Source of the DNA: Talinum fruticosum
Taxonomy: Eukaryota; Streptophyta; Magnoliopsida; Caryophyllales; Talinaceae
NCBI GenBank assembly: GCA_021018815.1
Contig: JAITYX010000010.1
Coordinates: 496,001 to 560,000, forward strand
Reading direction: 5' to 3'
Length of the DNA: 64,000 nucleotides
Numbering within the stretch: the stretch's first letter is position 1; every line of letters starts with the position of its first letter. This document shows, piece after piece, positions 11,147-22,980 of this stretch. The notes below the pieces were generated by a model. That model saw only the letters and a list, made by a program, of their open reading frames with translations, was not told the DNA's origin and did not search any database. The translations under genes and the position numbers were made by a program.

Positions 11147-11729
11147 CTCGCTTTTGGGCATTACTTCGAATGTTGACTAATTTGTAGTGTCCGGAATTGA
11201 TTCGTCGTCAAACCCGAATTCCGAGACGAGGGCCAGGACTTGATCATGATGCATGCGTTCTAAAGTACGGTAAAAGGGTATTGAGCTTGGCTTGATCGAG
11301 TCCCGAAGTTCGGTGATTTTCTGCTGAAGCTTTGATTGTCTTTTGATCCGAAGCTTGGATTAATAATTCTGCTGTCCTAACATACTTGTTAATGGATAAT
11401 TGTATTCATGAAAGTTTAGTATTTTGCTTGAATAATTCAATCGAAGACAGATCGAAAATTTGATATGATAAAGTTGACATTGTGGGTCCAAAGACCCACT
11501 TGCATGCATAAAGCTCCAAGAAGATACTTGCCATGCCTGATTAGACCTCACAAGCCTAGCCACCAGCTACACTTACAAAGTTTCCGCCGAGGTGATGCGG
11601 GTCGGGCCTCGTGGTCGGCACCGACCAACTTTTGAGCAGGCTGTCTCGCTTGCTCTTGGATTCCATGCTTGGTCTCCTCTTGCTTTTTGGATTTTTTCTT
11701 GTATCCTTGTCAAGCTTGGCCAAGTTTGC
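11147..11729. other. non-coding junction between Tat LTR and PMD gene
   Basis: No convincing coding. If the LTR to the left is a 3' LTR of a minus-strand element, a polypurine tract should sit here on the minus strand; the sequence next to the LTR reads CCCAAAAGCGAG, which is a weak match. Likely the 5' flank of the plus-strand PMD gene. Confidence 0.4.
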
Positions 11730-11737
11730 TTATAAAA
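11730..11737 (+). promoter_or_regulatory. TATA box of the PMD gene
   Basis: TTATAAAAAG context (TTATAAAA) on the plus strand, followed by a CT-rich leader (CTCCTCACTTCGCTTTCTCTT) and then, about 150 bp on, the first PMD-like coding segment. It reads in the direction opposite to the neighbouring Tat LTR. Confidence 0.5.
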
Positions 11738-11884
11738 AGGGGTTGGTGTGTTCATTTTGTACACATCGCTTACTCCTCACTTCGCTTTCTCTTGCTTGCT
11801 CCAACTTTGCTCTAGTTTGCTCATACTTGTCTTTGAGAAAACTAGCTTGATTTTCACACTCAAACTCCTCAAAATTTTGAGCGG

Positions 11885-13737
11885 ACGTGCTCATCCCATT
11901 AGGAGGACAAGAGCTGAAAGCCTAGTTCATGACAATTTCTTGGAACAAGAATGGTGCCCTCACCATGAGTGGAGCTCCAATGGCCTCTTGATGGAGGCCG
12001 AAAGTCATGTTTCTTCTCTTGCTATCTCTCCTTAGGTAAGCTTGTTGGATTGAGTTTCTTCCTTTACATATTTGGAGTGGTACTTTTACTAAAATCTTGT
12101 TGGATTTCCATTTTGTAGAAAGGCACTATTAGGAGTAGCGGTGCTATCCGAAAATTTTGGAGACTTTTAAGGAGAGGAACTACCCATTGGAACCTATCAT
12201 GAATAGTGCCATGTTTGGTTCTTTCTTTGTTGCTTTAGACCACTTATGTGACCGAAAGGAGCGTGACCCTACCTGAGCCATTAGTGAACGGTTTTAGGAT
12301 ATCACCAACACCTTTCATCTTCCTTTTGGGGAGATGACCACTCTTGACTTTTTCGTTCTTTCGGGTTTAGGATTCTCGGGAGAACCTTTGGTTTATGACC
12401 GGGACTTGTATAAAAACCGTGACTATTTGCGTCACCTTTTTGGTCCCATTGCTAGCCAGTTTCCTCGGGCTAATTTCTTCAAATATACTCTTCTTTTTGA
12501 GGCCTTAAAAGATGTAGAGTTGTGGGCTCAACACACTCCACAATAATAAGTCCGGATAGTGCTAGGCCTTATGCTGAGCATATCCATCTTCTCGGATCAA
12601 GCTACTAAGGTGTACGTTCACTATTTGATGAATTTAGTGGATTTAGACAAGATTAAGGACCTTAATTGGGGTGTGCCTACCTATATTTGTCTTATAAGGG
12701 GTTTACGCTTTGTGGTGTGGCACACAACGATTGAGAAGGACTCGATGAATTACATGCCCTTATGTGGCTTATGGAAGGTTATTGAGGTATGCTCCATCTC
12801 TTCTTTTAATTTTCAAAGCTTCTTATCTTGCATGAATAAGGATTTCATTTGGTTTACAAACTTGTAGCCGTGGCTATACGGATATTTTCCTCACCTTTCA
12901 CCAGGTTCAAGGAACCATCCTTTGTTCCCGACCTCGGTAGCATGGGCTAAAGTTCACCTCCAACAGCGAAAGGCACATGATCTTGGCTTTTTGAGGTCCG
13001 CCCTCAACCGTGTGGCTACAGTATGTCACTTTTAAGCTTTAAAATTTGAGCTATAATTACCTAGAAATTGCCCATTCTTTCTGTCTAGTTCGTTGCCCCA
13101 GCCCATGGCCTGTGGTGGGCTTGTGGGCACGGCCGTGGTGGCCGGCGCCGGCCAAATGGTAGAGCCTTAGCTGCCCAATTTTTCTAGTTTTTGTTTGTCT
13201 CCTCATAGGTCCTATGTGTGCAAGCTAACTTCCATCCTTGAACCCAAATTTAGCTCCCTCCTAGCCTAGGCGTAGCACGGGAATTATGAAAGGAGGATTT
13301 TTCTTAAGGGTCCATTCAACTTTTGTTGGTGTCTTAGTGAGCGGGTTACGCCGCAAATTCGTTATTACATGTCGCCTCCTTTTGTTCCCAAAGATCCTCC
13401 ACAAATGATGTTTGATTTCCGCTCCATAACTCAAGAGGAGCAAGAGGAAATAACCACTGGGTATCTCTACCCCTAGTTTCCGGATATGAATTCGTCCTAT
13501 GCCCAATATTTGGGACGAATCATGACCCGATTGGTGAGTCTTCATTTACTCTTTCTTGTAGTTAAATTTCTTGCCTTGAAATTAACTTTATCTTTTATAG
13601 CTTCTCCCGGGTGAAATATGTATTCCAAGCCTTGACGTCGACGTGTCTTAATACGGGAGTCCCCATGCTATCTTAGAATCCCGGAGATTCCCGAAGATCA
13701 ATGTGTGGGGCATCCTTTTCTAAAGAATTGAAAAAGG
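11885..13737 (+). pseudogene. plant mobile domain (PMD, aminotransferase-like) protein, degenerate
   Basis: Exon-like pieces in order: 11885-12034 (FLEQEWCPHHEWSSNGLLME), 12118-12786 (FWRLLRRGTTHWNPIMNSAM, FHLPFGEMTTLDFFVLSGLG, LNWGVPTYICLIRGL, MPLCGLWKVIE), about 12870-13020 (WLYGYFPHLSPG), 13380-13530 and 13601-13737. HLPFGEMT...L.GL.F.GEP is the PMD signature, and the Trp-Gly and GLW segments match its later part. GT donors follow the third and later pieces (GTATGC, GTATGTC, GTGAGTC) and an AG acceptor precedes 13601. Stops include TGA and TAG exactly where Trp is expected (12279, 12296 region). The start codon is lost. PMD proteins occur both as host genes and as extra, often antisense, ORFs of Ty3/gypsy elements. 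The orientation opposite to the adjoining Tat LTR and the retained introns favour an antisense extra ORF. A captured host gene is the alternative. Confidence 0.65.
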
Positions 13738-14885
13738 GTAAGAGTATTACGCTCTTTTACTTTTAGTTGCATGCTAAAAGTGTCTTGCTAACATAATTTG
13801 AAGACTCAGTTATAACTATCTATCTCTCTATGGTTTTGATTTCAAGTCATTCTCAATATTTAAGAAGCTTATCTTTAAGTTTTCAATCATGTCCGACCTA
13901 CTCGGAAAGCATCTCTTGAGTAGAACACACTTGTTAAGTTATATTTTATACGTATTTTTAGTAGTTATTTAGTTTATATTATATAGTTTATTTTATATAA
14001 TTTATCATATTTTGTCTATTTATTGGTAATTATCAAATAAAGTGGGGAAGAAAAGAAAAGATATTAAAAGCGGATTTTTAGCTACCGACTAGCGTTCAAG
14101 AAAAGACATGAACTCGGTCCATAAATATAATGTGTCATAAAATATTTATTTTGACATTATATTTTTTGAAGTATTAATTTGAAGAGGAAAGAGAAGATAT
14201 TCATACTTCTAGACCTAATAGGACTCCTCCTTAGGGTTGTATGAGAGGAAAGAGGAACCAAACCAAGAACCTCATTAGCTATTTAATTCCACGCTTGCCC
14301 ACCCTTTGTTGCTCATCACGTCTCACACTTGCACATCCCTCACCGCTCATCACGTCTCACACTTGCACATCCCTCACCGCTCATCACCTCATGCTAATCA
14401 TCATCAATATCCCACTTTCTTCCCCTTGTCACCTCTTGCTTACATTTCTACCCCACTATTATTATAATCTTTATCGAAACCTCCTGCTTGCCTTTCTACC
14501 TTACACCAGCCCTTAATCATCAATCATCATCAACATCATCAACATCTTTCATATAATCCTAATCATCGCTAATCATCATCAACATCTTTGTTCCGCGGTC
14601 GAAGAAATTTATATCGGTAGTATTATTTAGTATTGTAATTTTTTACTCGTAAAGATTGAATTTTTATTGTTAGATTAATATTAAAGATGCTATTTTTATT
14701 TAATTTACGTGTTTTAAATTACATTATGTTTGAGTATTTTTTAATACTTAGTATAATCTACTTGAAACCATGTTAAATTATTTCTTTTGAAACAAAGTTT
14801 CAATCTTTATTGTCTTATTGATTCAATCCATGATTTTATGATAATTTGTTTTTAATGTTTATGTTTTTATGTCTAATTAATTAGA
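13738..14885. other. AT-rich filler, no gene
   Basis: No coding signal on either strand. Holds the short 34-bp tandem repeat at 14311-14390 and ATCATCA-rich stretches near 14515-14590. It may be the edge of an unrecognised element, since family A copy 3 starts at 14886. Confidence 0.45.
14311..14390. repeat. 34-bp tandem repeat, 2.3 copies
   Basis: Units 14311-14344 and 14345-14378 are identical (each begins GCTCATCACGTCTCACACTT), followed by a partial third unit GCTCATCACCTC. The perfect identity means a recent local duplication. Confidence 0.85.
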
Positions 14886-16672
14886 TGTAAGACCCGTGAT
14901 TTTGGGGTCCAATGATAATGAGATACCAAACCAATTAGGCGGTGGAGAGAGGGGGAAACAAAGAGGAAGAAGGCTCGGAGGCCCGAACGAGAGGAAAGGG
15001 AAGGACAAGGCGAGGAGAACAACGCAGAGAGAGAGAAAGGGAGAGTGAGCGGGAGCGAGAGGAACACCGAAAACCGGTAATCGGCGGGCTCGCCGTGCCC
15101 GAGGATAGGTGGCGGACGAAGGAAAAAGGAAAGAGGGAGCGAAAGAAACAAGGAGCGGAACCGAACGAAGTAGGAAACGGGAGAGAGAGATCGAGCGAGG
15201 GAGACAGAGTGAGAGGGCGAGCGAGTGTGAGGGCAAGGAAAAGAGGCCGGAGACCGGCGTGCTGAACGGCGAGCTACGGTGAGGCGGCCGGCGAGTGCGG
15301 GGAAACGACAGGGCTCGAAGGAGGGCGAACCGAGATCGGGAAAGGGGACGCGAACGCGAGGGCCGAGGGAGGCAGACGGTGAGCGCGGGAACCGTGGCTA
15401 GCGATGGCGTCAGGCGCGGAGGAAAGCGGCGGAACCGGGGCTAGCAGCAGGGAAAGAGGAAGGAAAGGGAGAAACTGTCCAAGCTAATCGAACCTCGAGC
15501 AAACCACCGAATCGAGGTGGGTGGTCTCATACTCTAAACTATTAGTAATTTGGAAACCCAAATGGATTTATTGTGATTATTGAGTTTTGTTGTGAATATT
15601 GAATACGTGTACGATTAAACCAGTCTAGTAGTTGTTGAAAGTTGAATTAGGAGTCTTAAAGGGATTTGATAGTTGTTTAGGCCTGAATTGGAAGCCTGGG
15701 AATTCAAATGGAGTTAGATTGCTTGGATATAGTAAGTAGTATTGAGGATTCGATCAGTTGGGGATGAGCACGTTGTGATTTGGACATAAATTATGAAATT
15801 AATATCTCATATTGAGCCTTAGAGATTTATTGAATTTACGACATTAAGAAATGATTGCTAATATCGGGAAATAATGAGTGAAGTATAAAGAGGAGTATGA
15901 ATTCACATTGATGGATGCACAATTGAGACATGAGAGTGAGAAATGGGTGATTGTTAGGTTAATTAAGTTCGAAGTATATTTTAATCTTCAAGGTTGAATA
16001 AACGTGAAGATAACGGAAATTGAGTGATGAAAAGCGACTAGGATTAGACAACTAAGGATGGACGGGCAAGAGTTGAGTAATAAGATAGAGATATACGATG
16101 GGAGTTTGAGGTAGGAAAATGACGAGCTGGGAATTGTAAGGGAATTGTAAGGTTAAGTTGAGTTTGGAGTGTATCTAAGTCTTTGAGATGAAATTAAGTC
16201 GGAAGATGAACCTAGCAAAAAGGAACCTAAGTGATAAAGTGAGATTAGGAGTTATATGACTGAGCATGAGCAAAGTAAGTTGATTTATAAAGTTGAGACC
16301 TAGAATGAGGAATTGAAGTAAAGATAGAGAATTGTGAGAAGTTGAGACCTTGAATTAGGTAGTACCTACTTGTGGTTATTGTGATTCAGGAAAAAGGAAT
16401 TTATTTTACTAAATTGGTGAATTTAGAAAGATGTAGTCGGAGAGGAGTTAAGAATGACTATCCGTGTTGAACTGTAGCTATCCGTGCAAGTGATTGTGTT
16501 AAACGATGTTGAAAAGTAGTTTTGAAAGGAGTTATGTATTTTACGTGAATAAATCTTGAATACAATTTCTTGAGAATTGCCTTTCAAACGTGAATGTGTT
16601 TTAAAGAAGTGAAACCGATTGAAAAAGCGAATTTAGAGGGGTGGCACGTGGTGCTATGCCTTCTACGATATT

Positions 16673-19600
16673 TGTAACACCCCAAAACACCCCCTAGGAA
16701 TATTACATCGCCGAGTTCCTTAAAGGAGCTCCTAAGGCTCTTTCTCGGTGTCGATTTGGCTGTCTAGACTCAATCAAAGGATAATAAAGATGGTTTTCCA
16801 AAAGGATCCGAGATTTCCTAAAAATTTCGGCAGAGTTCTGTTTGTAATGTGGACTAACCCATAGGCTTAAAGCCTTAAAACCCTGCATAAAAGCATAATA
16901 TAACTCAACGAGCCACACGCTCGGAGTATACAACTCAACGGCCACACGCCGGAGTCCAACCAATCATGCTACAAAACTTAAAACAATCTAAATGGTTTAC
17001 GATACATCGGGTACAACTATATGAACTAAATTACAAATACAACATTTAAACACATAAGAATGCAAGCTAGCCACTTGAGTCACTTGAGTCAACCATCGGT
17101 AGTCGGCTAGAGTCCGGAGTATGGTAAGTGTCGATTAAGCCTCCGAAAGTGTACTTGCAACACTAGGGAGGGAAAGGGGGAATTTGTGGGGGTGAGCAAT
17201 AATCCACGAGCTCACCGGAGTCTTACACCCTTAAAAGGAAATTCTTTACACATAATACTCATAATAATGAAATCTGCGGAAGCATAATAGTGTAATAGAA
17301 ATCTATATACTTTTCACTGAAATCTCTTGCAATGAAAAAGATCAAGACTCTTCAATCACTTAAAAACACAGTTTCACATTCATGAACATACTTTTGGGGT
17401 TGAATCAACTTTTACGGGCCTTCGAGGACTCGAACTAGCACTTCTTTAATTCGGGCGCGACCCCGACAAAAAGGCTCCCGGGACCTATCTTCGGGAAGTC
17501 TCGGGCGGGCATCCCGCCTCTGCAAGATCCCTATTAGAACCCTTCCCTCGAAGTTTCTAGCTGGGCGTCCCCAGTTCGAACCCTTCGGTATGCTAAACGA
17601 TCCGTAGCCTGTCGATTCAAAACTCTTTGCACATACTCATTCATCACATTCACTTCACAACTTTCTCAATCGATTTGGTATGAAGGAAGGCATGACATCA
17701 CGTGTCACCCTTATAAATTCACTTTCTCAAATCTGATTCATTTTCTTAAGGAAGTCTCGCTTCTTTAAAACATAATCACGTTCGAAAGGCGGTTCTCAAG
17801 AAATTGCATTCAAGAATCATTCATGTAAAATACAAAACTCCTTTCGAAACTATTTTTGAGTATCACGTAAAGCAATCACATAGCACGAATAATCACCATT
17901 CAACGCAAGCAATCATTCTCAACTCTTTTCCAACTATATCTTTCTCAATCCCTCACTTTAGTATGATTAATCTCCATTTCCTGAGTTACGGTAACCACGA
18001 GCATATATCACTTAAGTTAACGTTTCAATTCGTCACAATTCATTCTCTTCACCTCCATTCCTCACTTTATGTCTCTATTCCGTGAATCCACTTTGTTTGC
18101 TCACGTCTCAACTTTCCTCAACTCCCTGCCTTTACTCCAATTCCTCAACTCCCTACCTTTACTCCAATTCCTCAACTTAACATTACCATTTCCTGCCTCA
18201 AATTCCCGTTGTATGTCTCTAACTCATTACTTAACTCTTGCTCATCCATCCTTAGTTATGTAGCTCTTAATCACTTTTCATTATTCAGTTTCCGTTAGCT
18301 TTGCTTATTTTCGCGCTCGGTTCAACCTCGAGGAATTAAATAAATTTCGAACGTAATTAATCTCACAATCACCCATTTCTCACTTACTTGTCCCAATTGC
18401 GCATTGCTCAATATGAATTCATACTTCTCTTTATACTTCAACCTACCATTCCCCAATGTTCGTAACTAGCACTTAATACCGCAGGTTCAAGGATCTCTAA
18501 AACTTAATTAACTCATAATTCATATCCATGTCCCAACTCTTCATCCTTAATACTAATCGAAACTTCAATACTACTCCTTTGACCTATGCAATCTAACCTC
18601 TTCGAATCAGCAGGTTCCAATTCAACCTTAAGTAACTATTAAATCTCTTTGAAGTTCCCAATTTAATTCTACTATTTAACCTAAGTAATTCCTTTCACTT
18701 CGCGATTCAGCCCTCTCAATTCCTTAAATCCATTCTAAGCTCTTATTTCAATCTTACACAACGATTAAGTCCGTCCTGCAATACGGATATTCAACGTTCA
18801 CCACAAATTCTATATTCACAGAACACATTCAACATTCACAACAAATCCATTTGGGTTTCGAAATTACTAATAGTTTAGAGCATAAAACTACCCACCTCGA
18901 TTCGGGGACTGACGGTTTGTTGAGGTTCGGGTTTCCTGGATCGGTTTCTATCTTCCTCTCTCTTCCTCGTTGCCAATCACGGTTCTGCCGTCTTCCTCGG
19001 CGTCTGTCGTCGTCATCGGTTGCGATCCCGCGTCCCCGGTTGCCCTCGGTTCTCATTCCTCACTTCCCTGTTTCGGTTCGTTGTTCTTGGCCTCGCGCGC
19101 TCGCCGCCGGTCCGCTTCCCTTCTCGCCGCTGCCTTTCCCGGTGTCCGGCCTCTCGGTCCCCCTCGCGTCTATCCTTGCCTCGGGTCTTGCTTCGCCTTC
19201 TCTCTGCCCGGCCTCTCGCTCTCTTTTCCTCTTCGCTCGCGCCCACTCGTGCCGCCGATCGCCGCCTTACGTCCTACGGTGGTCGCCGGTCCTCCCCTTC
19301 GGTCTCTTTCGCCGCTCGCTCACCTCTTCTCTCTCTCTCTCTCTTACGTTCGGTGCTCCTCTCCCCCTCCCCTGTTCGCCCGTTCTGCTCCTTCTTTCTT
19401 TGTTCTTCCCGTGTCCCCCTCCCTTCGGTTCTTTCCTTCTTTTATTTTTGGCGTTGCTCTCACCACCGCTAAACAAAAATCACCTCCCCTTCTATTGGAC
19501 CCCAGATTTGTCTCTTTTATCCCTTTATGGCCCAAGTAACCTCCTCCTTTATAAAACAATCCATGCCTCTTCCTTTCTTCGTCCTCTTGCGTTTTGTCTC

Positions 19601-19837
19601 CTAATTGATTTCGATGCACCAATTATGACACTTGCCTAGCCGCACCGAGGTTCACCTCAAGTGAGAAGGGAGGCAATTTCCTTGATTTAATTTATTCAAT
19701 ATCAGCCTCCAACGGGATACTCATGTAATATGTCGGTCGTAAATAAACTCGGTCACTCAACCCCCTTAGTTGCGGGGAATAATACTCCATAATTCTATGC
19801 TTCTTAGTTACTTTTCTTTAAAATTCCGGGTATTACA
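16673..19837 (-). mobile_element. family A LTR-like unit, copy 2 (3165 bp), TSD ATATT
   Basis: Begins TGTAACACCCCAAAACACCC, ends CGGGTATTACA, and is flanked by perfect ATATT (16668-16672 and 19838-19842). It is collinear with copy 1 throughout and inserted into copy 3 in the opposite direction. Sequence similarity to copy 1 is high at the ends and moderate inside. The 262-codon reading at 18851-19639 lies in the pyrimidine-rich tract. It is disrupted in copy 1 and has low-complexity Ser/Pro/Leu composition, so it is not annotated as a gene. Strand as for copy 1, tentative. Confidence 0.82.
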
Positions 19838-20654
19838 ATATTAAACTGATTTGAGATTGTGGTTTAAAACCAAATTTGATAAGTGATTATGATCAATTCG
19901 GTTTTGAACGGATTTTGGGCTAAGGATTGTTTAGACCGGAGGAAGGAGGTGGTCGTGCGTATCGGGCCACGGGGTCCTTGCTTATCGGGATGCCCATCAA
20001 CCAGAGAGGTTGATTCTTTCGTGACGAGGAAAGCGGAGCCTTCCCGGTATTTGACTAAATATAAGTCCCGAGAACTCGAGTCGAGGGTCGCGCCCCAAGA
20101 ACCGTCTCGGTGCTAGTTCAATCGTCTAAAGCCCCGAAAGGATTTTCAGTCCATGGCTAAAAGTATTTGAAAGAAAGTGCAGATTGTTCCACCTTATTTA
20201 AAGTGATTCCATTTCTAAAATGATTGAAGTGTTATGAGCTTTATGTTGCGAATGATTTCAAGAAATTTCATTGAAAAGTATATAGATTTGTATTATACTA
20301 TTACGCTTTTGCCGATTTCATTATTATGAGTAATATGTGTAAAGAATTTCCATTTTAAGAGTGTGAGACTTCGGTGAGCCCGTGGTTTATTGCTCACCCC
20401 CACAAATTTCCCCCTTTCCCCCAGAGTGTTGCAGGTACTTTCTCGGGAGATGTGTGCGGTACTTAGCTTATTCCGAACTCCGTTGATTGCCATTTGCTAG
20501 TTGCTTGAGCGATTCGAATCGTGAATGTGTATTATATTTCTAAGTATTGTACTTGTAATTTAGTTTATGTAGTTTGTACCAGATGTATAGTAAACCATTT
20601 AGATCATTTTAAGTTTTATCGCATGATTGGTTGGACTCCGACGTGTGGTCTGTT

Positions 20655-21929
20655 TGATGGAGAGTGGACAGCCTTGTGTTTTGGGCTGAAAGATATCCAT
20701 CTTGAGAAGCCAAGGATGCCTATGGTTCAATTGGAAAAGCTTGAATATCCTAGGATCAACCGGATATGTTTAAGGTTCAACCGCATGGTGCAAATGGTTC
20801 CCGGAGAATGATAAGTCCAAAACTTCAAGTTCTTATGTTTTGTTCATAAATAATTAGTTATTAATTTAGCCAAGAAGGATAGTTACAAGCTAATCACCTA
20901 AAATCCCTTCATGTTTGAGCAAGGGTGAACCTGGTCGAGAGTTGCTTTAAGTGCTACTATTTTTGCCTTGTCCATAAATAATGACCAAGGGTCGGTCCAA
21001 GGGCTAAGACGAATGTCCATGCGCTTAAGGGAAGCATCCAAAGACATATTTCAAGGAGCATTCTAGAAGCACTAACCATAGTGGGAGTTGGTTTGGAGAA
21101 AGCTTAGCAAAGGGAAATTGCACCATAGCCACATGTTCCCAAATGCCCAAATACTTGGCTAGGATTTACTCTAGCTTGGCTTGGAGGAAGGGAAAGGAAT
21201 ATTGTTTGTTAGCATTTTGTTTTTGCATTATTTTCAGCATGAATTCGGTTATGTAAAATGCCAAGATAAGGCATTATAAATTCAGCTCATATGCTTCATT
21301 GTAAGACACTTTTTGATGAATATATGAATTTGAGCTTTGCTCTTTGAGATGGATTTCTCAACCCTTTGAATCCTCAAAGCTATATCCGTGCTTGGCCTCA
21401 CGGTGGTTTCCTTTGAGTCACTTAAGTCCCGGTGGTGTTGCTGTATCCGGATCGCTTAGGTGCGCCCCTTGATTCACTCGGTGGTGTTTACGTATCCGAG
21501 CCCGGGTTAAGGTACTATCCAGCGACTTTGCCATCCCATAACTCACAATCTACTTAGCCATTTTTATCCAAATTTTAACCACCTTCTTTCCAGTCCATCT
21601 ACTTCCATTCCACCAAATTTCAGCTGCATCCAAGAACTCCTCCGTCCTCCACATCAAAACCAAACAAAGGGTGTCAATCTGTACATCCAGCCGGTAGCAT
21701 CAACTTCGGCTATCTGTTCAGGTAGTTCCCCTTCTCCAAAATTCATGAAACTTGGCCAAAACCTTCCTTCATCAGTTACCTCAATCCCCTCCAAGTTTCG
21801 TCCAAATCCAAGCACATTTTCCCCTCCATTTCCCCGATCTGCCAAGACTGTGCAATCAGGCCCTGTTACGCCTGGTTGTGTTTGTTGCGGTTTTCCCTTC
21901 TTTTTCTTTGCTTCTGCCACTACACATCA
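20655..21929 (+). mobile_element. solo LTR (1275 bp), TSD CTGTT
   Basis: Starts TGATGGAGAGTGG, ends CACATCA (inverted TGATG/CATCA termini), and is flanked by perfect CTGTT (20650-20654 and 21930-21934). It interrupts family A copy 3 between GACGTGTGGT and GAGTTGTATACTCC, which are adjacent in copies 1 and 2. A TATA-like ATTATAAATT at 21273-21282 followed by CATTGTAAGACAC suggests plus-strand orientation. It has two similar GGTGGTGTT...GTATCCG segments (21430-21455 and 21480-21505). No internal region, so a solo LTR or a very short non-autonomous element. The family is not recognised. Confidence 0.75.
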
Positions 21930-22127
21930 CTGTTGAGTTGTATACTCCAAGCATGTGGCTCGTTGAGTTATGTTATGCTTTTTGCAGGATTTTAGGGCTT
22001 TAAGCCTAAGGGATAGTCCACATTACAAGCGGAACTCTGCTGAAATTTTTAGAAAATCTCAAATTCTTTTGGAAAACCACCTTTATGACCTTTAAGTTGG
22101 GTTTAGACAGCCAAACCGACACCAGAA

Positions 22128-22345
22128 AGAGCGTTAGGAGTTCCTTTAAGGAACTGCGGCGATGTAATACTCCTAGGGGTATTTAGGGGTGTTAGTGTCT
22201 AGCTCCTACGTTAGGAGTTCCTTTTCGGATTTTCTTGGGATGTTTTTCCTTTATTATCTTGAGCCCCCACGTTAGGAGTTCCTTTAAGGAACTCTGGTGA
22301 TGTAATCCTCCTACGTTAGGAGTTCCTTTTCGAGATGGTTGATCG
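22128..22345. repeat. duplicated family A end modules
   Basis: The word GTTAGGAGTTCCTTT appears near 22133, 22210, 22273 and 22316. Two of these continue AAGGAACT.CGG.GATGTAAT.CTCCTA, which is the terminal sequence of family A. The tract looks like tandem copies of the last 40-60 bp of copy 3, left by template slipping at the junction with the gag remnant. Confidence 0.6.
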
Positions 22346-22980
22346 AGTCATATGGGCGAGGCTTTGCCCTCCAGCAGCGAGGAAGTTGGTGAAGGCTGTC
22401 TTCGCCTCCTTCCTTGATCAACTCTAGATCTCGAAGAGTAATTGGTAGATTGGTATTGTAGGAGTATTGGTGTTAGAACTCCTGACAAAGATACCAGTTT
22501 GTGACCTTGTATGGGTCGACGGCGTTGTACCACTTCATGACATCTATGTTAAACGTCCACAAGAAAATGACATGGTATGTGTCCTCCGGTACATTGTTTA
22601 AAGCCATTGCCCTACAAATTTCCTCACGTGGTGGTGAGGGTTTTCCTTCCCATGGAACTTGTTGTCGAGTCATGGTGAATTTTGGGTGTAGCTTCTCTTT
22701 AGTGATTGAAGTGAATCCTTGAGCCGGATAGTAGTTGTTGAACATCGAGGACTCCCGTAACATATTCTCTATCTCGATCTATTCGCGGATTTGTCCGAGG
22801 TCGGGGTTTAGGAAGGATCCTCCTGCTTTTGATCTCTTCTCCGAGTTCTTTGGGTATGAGATTGAGGGTTTCTACTATCGACTCAATCTTCTTATCCCGA
22901 GCATCAATCTTAGCTTCTACTTTAGCGGCAGACTCTTTAATCAAGGTCATGATAGGGGTTTGCTTTAGCTGGTTGGCCAT
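22325..22980 (-). pseudogene. Tat/Ogre gag, 5' part, truncated
   Basis: Starts with ATG at 22980 (MANQLKQTPIMTLIKESAAK), then a charged helical segment, then, after a frameshift, MLRESSMFNNYYPAQGFTS, KLHPKFTM and NNVPEDTYHVIF, and later AFTNFLAAGG. The same order is seen in gag copies at 28140-29014 (plus) and 42771-43650 (minus). In the family this is the capsid precursor. It breaks off at the duplicated family A ends, so the C-terminal half is missing. At least two frameshifts. Confidence 0.75.

Larger units (their letters stand above)
14886..22195 (+). mobile_element. family A LTR-like unit, copy 3, inverted and split twice
   Basis: Starts TGTAAGACCC and ends near GGGTGTTAG, the reverse orientation of copies 1 and 2. 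Segments match the complement of copy 1 in order: TTGGGGTCCAAT, a GA-rich tract (14940-15480), CGAATCGAGGTGGGTGGTCT, GGCACGTGGTG, then after the copy 2 insertion ATATTAAACTGATT, CACCCCCACAAATTTCCCCC, GATTGGTTGGACTCCG, then after the second insertion GAGTTGTATACTCC and GATGTAATACTCCTAGGGG. Net length without insertions is about 2.86 kb; about 340 bp are missing near the left end. No exact target duplication found, so the right end is approximate. GA-rich readings such as 14942-15265 are low complexity. Confidence 0.72.

Noticed and set aside
14942..15265. Arg/Glu-rich reading of 107 codons
   Set aside because: It is the GA-rich complement of the same family A tract in copy 3.
18851..19639. 262-codon open reading, the longest in the window
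   Set aside because: Lies in the pyrimidine-rich tract of family A copy 2. It is Ser/Pro/Leu low complexity, broken in copies 1 and 3, and has no start context or homology.
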